Assembly: GCA_037127315.1 (NCBI GenBank)
Contig: JBBBDQ010000350.1
Location: forward strand, 3,448,501 to 3,512,500
Length of the DNA stretch: 64,000 nt
From: Ascarosepion bandense
Lineage: Eukaryota > Mollusca > Cephalopoda > Sepiida > Sepiidae
Direction of reading: 5' to 3'
Each line of letters opens with the position of its first letter. Within the stretch, counting starts at the first letter, position 1. Of the stretch, positions 56,009 through 64,000 are shown in pieces. The position numbers and the translations under genes are program-made. The notes beneath the pieces are model-generated. The model saw only the letters and a list, made by a program, of their open reading frames with translations. It did not search any database and was not told the DNA's origin.

Positions 56009-57027
56009 AAAAAGCAATATACTTTACTGTGTATCACAACGAATTTAACCTCATTGGAATGATTTTTTTTTAAATCGCTACAAGTGGCTGATTTTAGCCA
56101 TATTTACAAATCTATCAATACAACGTAGTTTTATTAATTAAAACCTCTTTAAAAATGAAATATGCTTTACTGAAGCTTTATTTGAGGAAAATTAGCTGAG
56201 TTAAAGTTTAATTAATCAGACTTGAAACAAGTATTATTTAATTTCAGTTTAGTTATAACAGAAAATTATTTTGTTTAACCCGGCAGTGGATGTTTTTATG
56301 AGGTCTTGATAACTTTCTCGATAGATTTACGTTTGATTTTTTTTTCTATGGAAGACATAACTAAAAATTATTGACAAATATAACGTAAACGCCCTTTTTT
56401 ATTGTTTTAACTATTCAGTAATCATAAAAATTTTTGAAAATGTTTTAAGCAACTTAATATTTCATTGACTATTATTTCATTGAATGCTATTTATTTGGGT
56501 TTAAATCTACTATAGTTGCCGCTTTTATTTGCTGATAATGTCATGTATGGATGACCGTATTTTCAAAAATCGGAACGCTAATACACACACAAAATATCAA
56601 AATCCTTTTTAAAATTCTGGGGTCTCTGAATTGTAGTAAACTTTTCAAACTGATGATTATTAAATATAGTTTTCACTTAATAACATTATCACCTCACCGC
56701 TACAGATTAATATAGAATTTTAAAAGATTTAAAACTTTATAATTCATTATAATCAAAATTTTAATATGAAATCACTTTTTTAAAGAATTTATTATTCATA
56801 AAAAATTATTTGTTTTCTTAAAACAATAGTTTTCATAATATATCGCATTAATATATCGCATATATTAATATATAATATATAATATATATATATTATATAT
56901 AATATTATATATAATAGATATAATATATATTAATATATCGCATAATATATCGCATTAATAAAAGCGATTAATTTTTTTTCTAATTACATAATATCTTAGC
57001 TTTATTATGTTTTCTAGTTTCCGATTC
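56003..57027. other. Intronic AT-rich DNA
   Basis: Includes 56845-56965, a dense TA-rich block with three ATATATCGCAT(T)A motifs. No gene. Confidence 0.55.
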
Positions 57028-57335
57028 AGCGTTGTGGTGCAATGGATATCGGCTCGGAACGAGAAATCGGGGAGCCGAGTTCGAATTCCACCTGAATTCA
57101 TTGCATTCACTTACGCGAAAATACCCTTCGGAAAGGTATTAATCCGTCTCTTCCTTCCAGTCATTGGTTAAATAACAGGGCAGATTGGGTTCTATAGCCT
57201 TGGTAGGCAACCAGTCTACCACAGAAAGCAATGGCAACCTACTGTGGGATAATCTGCCCAGTCAGTCATGTCTCTTTCGAGACATGATCGCCCAAGCGTG
57301 TATCACGTATGGCACTTAACTGACTGACTGAATAT
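57028..57335 (+). mobile_element. SINE-A, full-length
   Basis: GTTGTGGTGCAATGGATATC (A-box region), B box GAGTTCGAATTCC, complete body, hairpin and ACTGACTGACTG tail. One of the two best copies. Confidence 0.9.
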
Positions 57336-57424
57336 AATAGTTGGAATCATGATTAAGGATCGGTTTTCTATTCTTATGAAGTAATAAACTGATCTCCCAC
57401 TAATCACTACTTAATAATATAATA
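57336..57424. mobile_element. Palindromic spacer element between SINE-A copies
   Basis: Same block as 2200-2328 (ATCATGATTAAGGATCGGTT ... AAACTGATCTCCCACTAATC), again between two SINE-A copies. Here the left arm is shortened. Confidence 0.7.
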
Positions 57425-57597
57425 CATCTCGTCCTTCCTTAGCTATGAGTCAAATAACAGGACAGACTGGGTTCTGTAGCCTTGGGGTCGGAAACCAGTC
57501 TACCGCAGAAAGCAATGGCATCCTACTGCGGGATAATCTTCTGCGAGACATGATCGCCCAATCGTGTATCACGTATGGCACTTAACTGACTGACTGA
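57425..57597 (+). mobile_element. SINE-A fragment (3' part)
   Basis: 5'-truncated copy from CTCGTCCTTCCTTAGCTATG to ACTGACTGACTGA, lacking the first half of the hairpin. Confidence 0.85.
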
Positions 57598-59035
57598 GTC
57601 CTACTTTAGAAAACAAAATTGATGATTTAAATTTTTCATGGACTAATATAAATAAGCGCCACAAAAATGAATTTTTCGAAAATTTTATGAAATTAGATAA
57701 GTGTGGGTAACAGATTTAAAAACAAAATCCCAAGATTTCTAAAAAAAGAAACGTTTTTAATTTTTTAAAAGTCATTTTATGTATAAGTCCCGCTAGTTTC
57801 ATTAAAATCTGAGAATTATTTTATTTTTGTAATCGATTGTTTTCACCGCAAAAACTTGTTAAAATTCATACTGATTTATGGTCAACTGCTGATGCAAGAA
57901 TAAAGATTTTAACCAACATTTTTAAGTCACAAAAAGGATTAAGAAGAATTTAATAATAAAAAAAAACTCTTCGGTTTTTTCTCTTAAGCATTTTGACGGT
58001 AAAACTTCGTTTTTAGTAATTTTTTTAAAGATTTACTAAAATAAGTTATCGCAGCCGACTGCTTCCAGTTGTCATGATTTTTTAACAAAAGGACGACTTT
58101 GACCTCGCATACAAAAGTTTGCGGCGTCAAGACCCTTACCTTACCTCGGCTCCGCAACATATGATGACGCTCGACGTGATCACAGCAAAACAGTGATGGT
58201 GTCTGGCGAAAGTAAATCAACGGACATGATGGTCTCCTTAATAGCATTGCCAGCCTATCATCACGATATCAAGAACTTGTTCCTGCAAAAATAGAAGCAA
58301 TATTTTCGGGGCTGAGGATCAATTCTCAATAAACCAGGACCGTGAATGTGATGATACAGAAACTCCCGTCCGACATCATAAAGCAGCTATTCGACTACTT
58401 GCGGAGCTACCTAGGGTCTGAGACATACAATTACCTTAAGAGCGCTATCTTCACAGATATTTTAGAGAACGCCACCAGAGGTGGTTTACACCCGAGCTAA
58501 CCAAAGTGTGCGCTCGGTGCACACGCCCGACAACGAAGGGCATGAGCAGAACCACACAGAGTAGGAGTTAGTTGACATGTCGAAACCCTCGTTCCTGTAC
58601 TCGGCCTCCACAACAAAGTTAATTAATAAATATAACTAAGTGTATCGAGGGCTCGGAGGTTAAAAACATTTTTTCAAATTTATAACTAGATATCGAATGC
58701 TTTGAAATAGGTACCTCCAATAATTTGCTGAAAAAAGAAAAAGAAAGAAAAAAAAAGCAAAGTATGAAGAAATAAGGCCCCAAAATATTTTAAAATTATT
58801 TAAAATATTTTTTATCCTTTCTAACATGTTCGAAAGTTTGGGAAAAAAATCTTGTTTTTTTTATTTCATTTTCGTTAGCGGGTAATCAAATCGTTACCAG
58901 AATTTACAATGGATAATAAAATATTACATAACTTATTAATTTCGAAATTCTTGCAAAATTGAAATGGTCGTTGGGTTTTAATGAAACTTTCAGGGATTAT
59001 TCACAAACGAATGAAATTATTTTTGAAGTTATTGC
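57598..59035. other. Unassigned intronic DNA
   Basis: AT-rich. 58130-58560 is somewhat GC-richer with an 87-codon open frame on - (57984-58247) of no recognised family. It reads like a remnant of retroelement coding DNA (58330-58560 + in-frame pieces DAPVRHHKAAIRLLAELPRV-like), but stops prevent a firm call. Confidence 0.4.
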
Positions 59036-59056
59036 TTTTAGAAAATCTTAGTTTAA

Positions 59057-59467
59057 GATAAGATGTAACCGTAAATTCTACTCCAGCGGCTTCTTTTCTC
59101 GCGCTTCCCGCCTGTGGAACTCCCTTCCACAAGTCTGCTTTCCCGACAGCTACAATCTCCAGGTGTTTAAATGTAGGGTCAATAGACACCTCCTATCACA
59201 CTAACTCCCAATTATTCTCAGAACACTCTCATCTGCCCAACCCTCATTCTCGGTATCCTTACCCGCCTATCACCCACCCTCTGACATTTCCTATATTTAA
59301 CCATTCTCGGTATCCCTACCCGCCTATCACCCACCCTCTGACATTTCCTGTATTTAATCATCCTTTTTCCACTCTATGTAGCCCCCTGCGCAGTAGTAGC
59401 AGTGACATGCCTTGCTCGGGGTGAAACGCTTATAAAAAAAAAATATATATATATATATATATATTTG
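59057..59467 (+). mobile_element. LINE 3' end with 21-bp target duplication
   Basis: 5'-truncated insertion of the same family, ending GGGGTGAAACGCTTAT then A9(TA)n. The 21-nt sequence beginning TTTTAGAAAATCTTAG occurs at 59036-59056 and again at 59468-59488, a target-site duplication typical of target-primed reverse transcription. The insert contains a 60-bp internal duplication (CTCGGTATCC ... CTGACATTTCCT). Confidence 0.92.
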
Positions 59468-59799
59468 TTTTAGAAAATCTTAGTTTAATATATATTTGTT
59501 TTTACATCTTTTACCCCAGTTCACGTAAATTTATGAAGTTTCAAGAAATTAAATTTTGTAGCACGAATGTGTTTTATTAGATAAACGCAAGACTCATTTG
59601 GGAATGTATATCATCTATTATTTTTCAAGCATTTGGCCTTTTTCAGAAAATCAGCTCCAAATATTAAAATAAAAAATACAATAAAACTATGACATTGTTT
59701 AAGCTTTTCATTGCTTTTATAAATAATATTATAGACTGAGAAAAAAGTTTTTCGATGAATTATGAAATTTAAAAAAAAAGAATTTTTTTTTTTTTTTTT

Positions 59800-59870
59800 T
59801 TAATCATATCACCCCGAGCAAGGCAGTAATGCCACTGATGCGCAGGGGGCTACGTAAGAGTGAAAAATTG
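59800..59870 (-). mobile_element. LINE 3' terminal scrap, reverse
   Basis: AATCATATCACCCCGAGCAA then GGCAGTAATGCCACTGATGC, GCAGGGGGCTACGTAAGAGT: the LINE terminus on -. Confidence 0.8.
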
Positions 59871-60140
59871 GAAAAGAGAAAGCCGGAAACCACATCCTAA
59901 ACAGGGAACAAGGGATGAGCCTCTTCACCTGTTCAATAGACATGGGTGGAGTGTGAACTGGGCGATAGTTTAGTCTATTTACTCCAATTGAAAAAAAAAA
60001 AAGAAAAAGGAGTGAAAGGATTGGAAAAGAGAAAACCGGAAACCGCATCCTAAACAGGGAACAAGGGATGAGCCTCTTCACCTGTTCAATAGACGTGGGT
60101 GGAGTATGAACCGGGCGATAGTTTAGTCTATCTACTCCAA
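59868..60140. repeat. Two tandem about 135-bp units
   Basis: AATTGGAAAAGAGAAAGCCG ... GATAGTTTAGTCTATTTACT then a second copy from about 60025 with four or five differences. It generates a 90-codon frame on - with an internal repeat; not a gene. Confidence 0.88.
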
Positions 60141-60419
60141 TTTTTGTTTTAATCTTTTATTTTTTAATTATAATAATTTATAAAATTTCCAAAACGTTTT
60201 TTAAAATTCTACAAAGTCTTGTAGCGGTTATGTTATTAAAGTGAAAACTACATTTAATAATCGAAAATTGAAATGTTCAATACAAATCATTGAGCCATTG
60301 CATGTTTAAAATATTTTTTGTGTGTGTGTATTTGAAGTTTATTTTGTATGTATTCCCTGTATTACATTAGAAAGGTCATGTATTTCACGGCTTCTTCTCC
60401 TTACAGAAAAATAATTTGG

Positions 60420-60930
60420 ACAATTATGTCAATTTTAGTCACCATACTTAGCTTATCTCATCATCTAGCTGTCATCACCCGTAAATCATTTGCGGGAAAG
60501 GTTAGAAAGATCAACCCTCCGTGATTAAGAAATAGTTTTATTCTAAATTTCATGCTATAAATGAGTAATACTTGTGTAAATCAGATTATTTAACTTTAAA
60601 CTTGCTAATTTTTAAAAAATCACGTGTCACAAATATATATTTTATTTTTGCAACCAAGAATTAACTTTTGTTTACAAATGTGTCGATCTCTAAAATATGG
60701 CCAAAAAATCTGAAAATTTTTTAAAATCTGAAAATTTGGATTCCAATCGATATCATTTCTGTATGAAATACATCAGACAATTTTGCTTATTAGTAATAGT
60801 AAATTTAATCATTTACCTTTCAATTAAAGCTAAAATAAAATTTCCAAGATAACTTTTTTATTTATAAGAATTCTATTTAAAAGTTAGGTATCGAAAATGA
60901 GTAGAGGTATCGACTTTGAAATAACCTAAA
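60420..60930 (+). repeat. About 500-bp direct duplication, first copy
   Basis: Aligns with 61575-62085: TTTTAGTCACCATACTTAGC, GATTAAGAAATAGTTTTATT, CTTTTGTTTACAAATGTGTC, TGAAATACATCAGACAATTT, CAATTAAAGCTAAAATAAAA and GTATCGAAAATGAGTAGAGG each have a counterpart. Identity is roughly three quarters by eye. Confidence 0.75.
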
Positions 60931-61574
60931 TCGATCACCGGCAGTTAAACAATGTGATTAATAAGTTATACAGAAGGATTTTATGACATTGTTTCGTAAA
61001 CAATATTTCAGTATACAATTGAATCCTAAAAGATTCATATTTTTGTTTTGCCCAATAATGTTTGAAAAGAAAAAAAAAACAAAAACAATTTGATTTTTTT
61101 AAACGTACTCCTTTCAGAATTAACATTATTACATTATGAATTTGTTAAATTCCCGATGTTTGTTTTTTATAATTAAGTCTACAAAGTCGTCTTCTTTCCT
61201 ACAATTAAATATCACTTTTAACATGAAAGATGACTGATGCAAGTAAATTAATACAGTCATTCACCTAAGAAAGAATATGAAAAATAGATATTAAAAATAA
61301 AAATTAATAAATGCCGTAAAATTTCATAAATTACTGAGTTACCTCTATCATGTTATATAATTTCATTTTCTGTTATTAAATTGCAAGATTATTTTAAAAG
61401 AAAGTTTTATATTATTTTTATTTTTCACAAAACAGCTTCAAACGTAATGCTATAAAGCCAAACTAACTAAAATTCTATAAAATATTAGATAATTACTGAA
61501 AATAGTGTGTTAAATTTTTAATTTTACTATAAAGTTAAAAATAAAAAATGAAGCATACGATTAAGCTACATAAG
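60931..61574. other. Unassigned intronic DNA
   Basis: Very AT-rich; no gene or known repeat. Confidence 0.5.
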
Positions 61575-62085
61575 ATTATGTCAAATTCGTCTTCCATACT
61601 TAGCATTTTTAACGTCTTCTGTCTGTCATGTCAATTATCGCCTCTGATAATCCGATGATAACCTCTGATAACAAGGCTACCGTAATTAAGAAACGCTTTT
61701 ATAATACATTTCAGGCAGTAAGCAAGTAATATTGTTTCAAATCATATTAGGTAAGTTTAAATTTGCTAAATGGAATAAAATAACGTGTTTTGCAAGATTT
61801 TTTTAAAACCGAGAGTTGACTTCTGTTTACAAAAATGTGTCGACCGATGAAAAATGGACAAAAAATTGCAATTTTTTAAAATCTGAAAAATTTCAGATTC
61901 CAATCAATATAATTTTGGTTTGAAATACACCAGAGTATTTTGCTTACTGGAATTAGTAAATTTTAATCTCTTGGTTTTCAGTTAAAGCTAAAATTAAATC
62001 TGCAAGAAAACTATGTTATTTTTAAAAATTCAATTTGAATTTAGGTATAAAAAATGAGTGAAGGTAAATACATTCTTTTATTTTT
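61575..62085 (+). repeat. About 500-bp direct duplication, second copy
   Basis: Ends about 12 bp before the exon 4 acceptor (GTATAAAAAATGAGTGAAGG corresponds to GTATCGAAAATGAGTAGAGG of the first copy). The polypyrimidine tract and AG of exon 4 lie just beyond the shared segment. Confidence 0.75.
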
Positions 62086-62096
62086 TCTTATTTTAG

Positions 62097-62296
62097 GTCA
62101 TTTATTATGAGCCGCTGGGTATACGGTTCGGGAGATCCTTCCCTAAGGGAGATTACTGGACTTAATCGTTTCTTAATCTGGAGAGTACGCAAAATAGTGG
62201 AACCACAAGCTTATAGTCAAGGCATTGGCAGGCATAATTATCATGAAGTTGAATCTATCGCCAGGGACGATCTACAAGCTCTTTCGGATTTTATGG
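62097..62296 (+). CDS. FAXC: FAXC-like gene, coding exon 4 (GST_C-like domain, partial)
   Basis: Completes Trp136 and encodes residues 137-202 plus one base. It contains SRWVYG (the W-x-x-(V/N) after the E-x-x-(F/Y)W helix), NRFLIWRVRKIVEPQAYSQG and the family signature GIGRHNYHEVESIARDDLQA followed by LSDFMG. H-G-x-GR-(H/F)-x-x-x-E(V/I) and D(L/M)-(R/Q)-(A/S)-L are diagnostic of FAXC/CDR proteins. Acceptor TTTTAG|G, donor ATGG|GTGAGA, phase 2 in and phase 1 out. The frame stays open past the donor for 38 codons but loses similarity. The next expected exon (G-(D/N)-K-x-(Y/F)-x-x-G...) is not within the remaining 1.7 kb. Confidence 0.92.
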
Positions 62297-62369
62297 GTGA
62301 GATATCCTCTCATATTTTAAAAAAAAATGCTTTTATTTTAATGCTTTCTTTTATTGAGCACTATAGAAG

Positions 62370-62493
62370 ATCAACGGCTTATGGTCGCATCACATTAAAA
62401 CATCATTTCCCATAGGGTCACCGAAGTTAAGCAACGTCGAGCCTAGTCAATACTAGGTGGGTGAACGCTTGGGAATATCAGATGGTGTAAGTT
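62370..62493 (+). pseudogene. 5S rRNA-derived sequence
   Basis: Full-length match in order to 5S rRNA landmarks: AACGGCTTATGGTCGCATCAC at the 5' end, GGTCACCGAAGTTAAGCAAC (A box and flank), GTCGAGCCTAGTCAATACTA, GGTGGGTGAACGCTTGGGAA (C-box region) and GATGGTGTAAGTTT at the 3' end. Length (about 120 nt) fits. Several paired positions are changed (for example GAACGCTTG for GACCGCCTG), and no T-run terminator follows. It is therefore a pseudogene or the head of a 5S-derived SINE rather than a working gene. Confidence 0.85.
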
Positions 62494-62503
62494 TGGGTGT
62501 GTG

Positions 62504-62645
62504 GGTGGTGTAATGAATAACGGCTCGGAATTTTTTATCGGAGAGCAGAGTTCCAATTCGAATTGCGTTTGTTATATTTCCTTACGCGCAAATACAATTC
62601 GGAAAGGCATGAATCAACCTCTTCTTCCCCAGTGATGGGTTAATT
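62504..62645 (+). mobile_element. SINE-A 5' part directly after the 5S sequence
   Basis: GGTGGTGTAATGAATAACGG, AGAGCAGAGTTCCAATTCGA (damaged B box) and CTTACGCGCAAATACAATTC; breaks off at GTGATGGGTTAATTAG. It begins 10 nt after the 5S-like sequence ends. Confidence 0.75.
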
Positions 62646-62892
62646 AGTAATACTTGTAGCACACAAAAACAAAAAATTATCATCTTCCCCCATTATTTTA
62701 GATTCTTATAATTTAAAAATACTTTCTGGCTTTAAATAACCTGCAAAAGGTTGATAAGCCGTAAAAAACACAAATCAAATCTATCATAAAATTAGGAAGA
62801 GGCTATTTTTTCAGCCTCGATAAAACAGATAAACATATTTTTAAGCTTATTTTATCGGTCTCGGTAAAATATACTCTACAGGCTATTTTGCC

Positions 62893-62928
<36 letters not shown>

Positions 62929-63200
62929 CAAATGCTAGTAATGTTAAAAGTAACAACACACGAATTTAACACAGATGTTTATTTATTTTCACTATCAAAT
63001 TTCAAGACAATTTAATTTTTTTCTACTATCAATCGTTAAAACAGAAGTTAAAATATTTTCTTCATCAGCAATTAAAAGAAATATAAAAGTTTCTGAATAT
63101 TTTAAGCATTTCAGGCATAACAGTCCTTGGGCAGGGTTCTCTTGCCAATACACTTCAGGTGCCCCCACTGAAGACAACCGTCGCTAGCCTCGAGATTTTC
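62646..63200. other. Unassigned region after exon 4
   Basis: (TA)n at 62895-62923; TTTTATCGG(T/C)CTCG(G/A)TAAAA short inverted repeats at 62815-62875. No FAXC exon is recognisable. 63115-63190 (GCCAATACACTTCAGGTGCC) is open but unmatched. Confidence 0.5.
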
Positions 63201-63335
63201 TTATGTGCCTTCTGCCACCACAACGCACCGCGGATGTGCGTTGTGGTGCGGATGTGCGTTGTGGAAGCAAAATGCCATACGGAATACACGCTTTGGACGT
63301 GTATTCCTTATGGCATTTAACTGACTGACTTCTGC
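63200..63335 (+). mobile_element. Rearranged SINE-A head and tail
   Basis: The 5' flank-plus-head motif GGATGTGCGTTGTGGTGC is duplicated (GGATGTGCGTTGTGG), then joined to the terminal part AAATGCCATACGGAATACAC, which is inverted against GTGTATTCCTTATGGCATTT, and the tail ACTGACTGAC. It is a collapsed copy with a 20-bp near-perfect hairpin (63270-63320). Confidence 0.75.
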
Positions 63336-63570
63336 CACCATGCACACAGGAGTACCACAGCTTATAGTACTTGAAGTCTGGATTGAACCGGCGATGCAGC
63401 GTTCTCTTTTGAGTTGTAGCAATTGTTTTGCTGTCTTTTTCCCCACAAATTCACACAGTTATCTTTATTTATTTATTGATTTATTTTTATCTTTCCAGTT
63501 TTTCTTCAGCAAAGTAAATGATGTTAGTTTTCTAGAGGTCTATGATCCAGAGACAGACAAAGATCTTTCT
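63336..63570. other. Unassigned spacer with a possible acceptor site
   Basis: TTTTTATCTTTCCAG at 63483-63497 resembles a 3' splice site, followed by an open frame FFFSKVNDVSFLEVYDPETD. This does not match the expected continuation of FAXC, so I do not call an exon. Confidence 0.35.
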
Positions 63571-63571
63571 C

Positions 63572-63868
63572 AAAATATCGGCTCTGAATGAGAAATCGGA
63601 TAGCCGAATTCGAATTCCAGTTTAATTCCTTGCATTCACTTACGCGCAAATACCCTTACGAAAGGTACTAATTCATCTCTTCTCCCTCCAGCTATGGGTT
63701 AAATAGCAGGACAGGTTTGGGTTTAATGTCTTGGTGTTCAGCCAGTCTACCGAAAAAAGTAATGCCAACCTACTGCGGGAAAATCTTCTACCCAGTCAAT
63801 CATGTTTCTTTTGAGACATGATCGCCCCAAAGCGTATCATTTATGATACTTAACTGACTGACTGATAA
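63572..63868 (+). mobile_element. SINE-A copy
   Basis: ATATCGGCTCTGAATGAGAA, B box GCCGAATTCGAATTCC, complete body and tail ACTGACTGACTGA. The first about 15 nt of the head are missing. Confidence 0.88.
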
Positions 63869-64000
63869 TCTTAGTATCAATTCTAATTTCCCTTTAGTGG
63901 TCTTTCAGTTTTCTAGTTGGCGCTCGAAGTTAAGTCGTTACAGCAGGAATTACTTCAACAGTCGTTTTCTATAGCTTTGTTGGGGCCTTCTATGCAAGGT

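Larger units (their letters stand above)
53450..62096 (+). other. FAXC-like intron 3
   Basis: 8.6-kb intron. It holds four sense-oriented LINE 3' ends, two SINE-A copies around a palindromic spacer, a TA-rich block at 56850-56965 and a 500-bp direct duplication that reaches exon 4. Exon 3 (phase 2) and exon 4 join without loss of any conserved residue, so no exon is missing here. Confidence 0.75.

Noticed and set aside
60385..60440. Possible extra exon after CTCCTTACAG at 60407
   Set aside because: Exon 3 and exon 4 already join in frame with all conserved residues, and the sequence after the AG has no FAXC similarity.
62370..62493. Functional 5S rRNA gene
   Set aside because: Too many changes in paired and internal-promoter positions and no terminator.
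63483..63591. Possible fifth FAXC exon after TTTCCAG at 63497
   Set aside because: The encoded FFFSKVNDVSFLEVYDPETD does not resemble the expected GST_C continuation and runs into a SINE-A.

Overview
This is eukaryotic, AT-rich, repeat-saturated nuclear DNA. The only protein-coding gene I can support is a split gene on the + strand with GT-AG introns. The repeats are tRNA-derived SINEs, Penelope-like elements, RTE-like and other non-LTR LINE tails, Tc1/mariner relics, an LTR retrotransposon and very long (TA)n, (CA)n, (GATA)n and trinucleotide arrays. That mixture suggests an animal, most plausibly a mollusc and perhaps a cephalopod; the taxonomic guess is inference from repeat style only.

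Layout: 1-965 is a 30-bp minisatellite. 1.1-2.8 kb holds SINE copies. 2945-6619 is a complete but non-coding LTR retrotransposon on the - strand (two about 725-bp LTRs, CCAG target duplication, PBS and PPT). 6.7-15.9 kb is LINE tails, low-complexity DNA, a broken Tc1 transposase and tetranucleotide arrays. 15.9-20.9 kb is a nest: an inverted repeat pair enclosing a broken mariner transposase that has been split by two SINEs and an unidentified insert. 21-28.6 kb has palindromic Penelope-like or foldback repeats, a 580-bp Tc1 deletion derivative sitting inside a (TA)n tract, 300-bp tandem repeats and SINEs. 28.7-47.4 kb is more SINE, LINE and Penelope debris.

From 47459 to the right edge runs a gene of the failed axon connections (FAXC) / metaxin-like GST-fold family. 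Four coding exons (47459-47541, 49851-49977, 53253-53449, 62097-62296) join in phase with canonical splice sites and give 202 residues: a start methionine followed by a membrane segment, a complete GST_N-like domain and part of the GST_C-like domain. The last exon or exons lie beyond the window. Its introns are filled with SINEs, minisatellites, a Penelope-like fragment and LINE tails.

The most interesting non-coding system is a SINE family present six times (about 14.8, 16.8, 19.2, 24.4, 29.9 and 49.5 kb). Each copy has a tRNA-like Pol III head (A and B boxes). Directly downstream lies a sequence that folds as a type I hammerhead self-cleaving ribozyme: core CTGATGA, a 5-bp stem II, GAAA, a self-complementary stem III, a GTC or GTA cleavage triplet, and a stem I. 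A simple-repeat tail, usually (TA)n, follows. Three copies keep the core, and the 49.5-kb copy keeps every element. That copy lies in the sense orientation in intron 1 of the FAXC-like gene, so the pre-mRNA would carry a predicted self-cleaving intron. The other copies show how the ribozyme decays: a G8 change, a 13-nt deletion of the core, and a stem I mutation.
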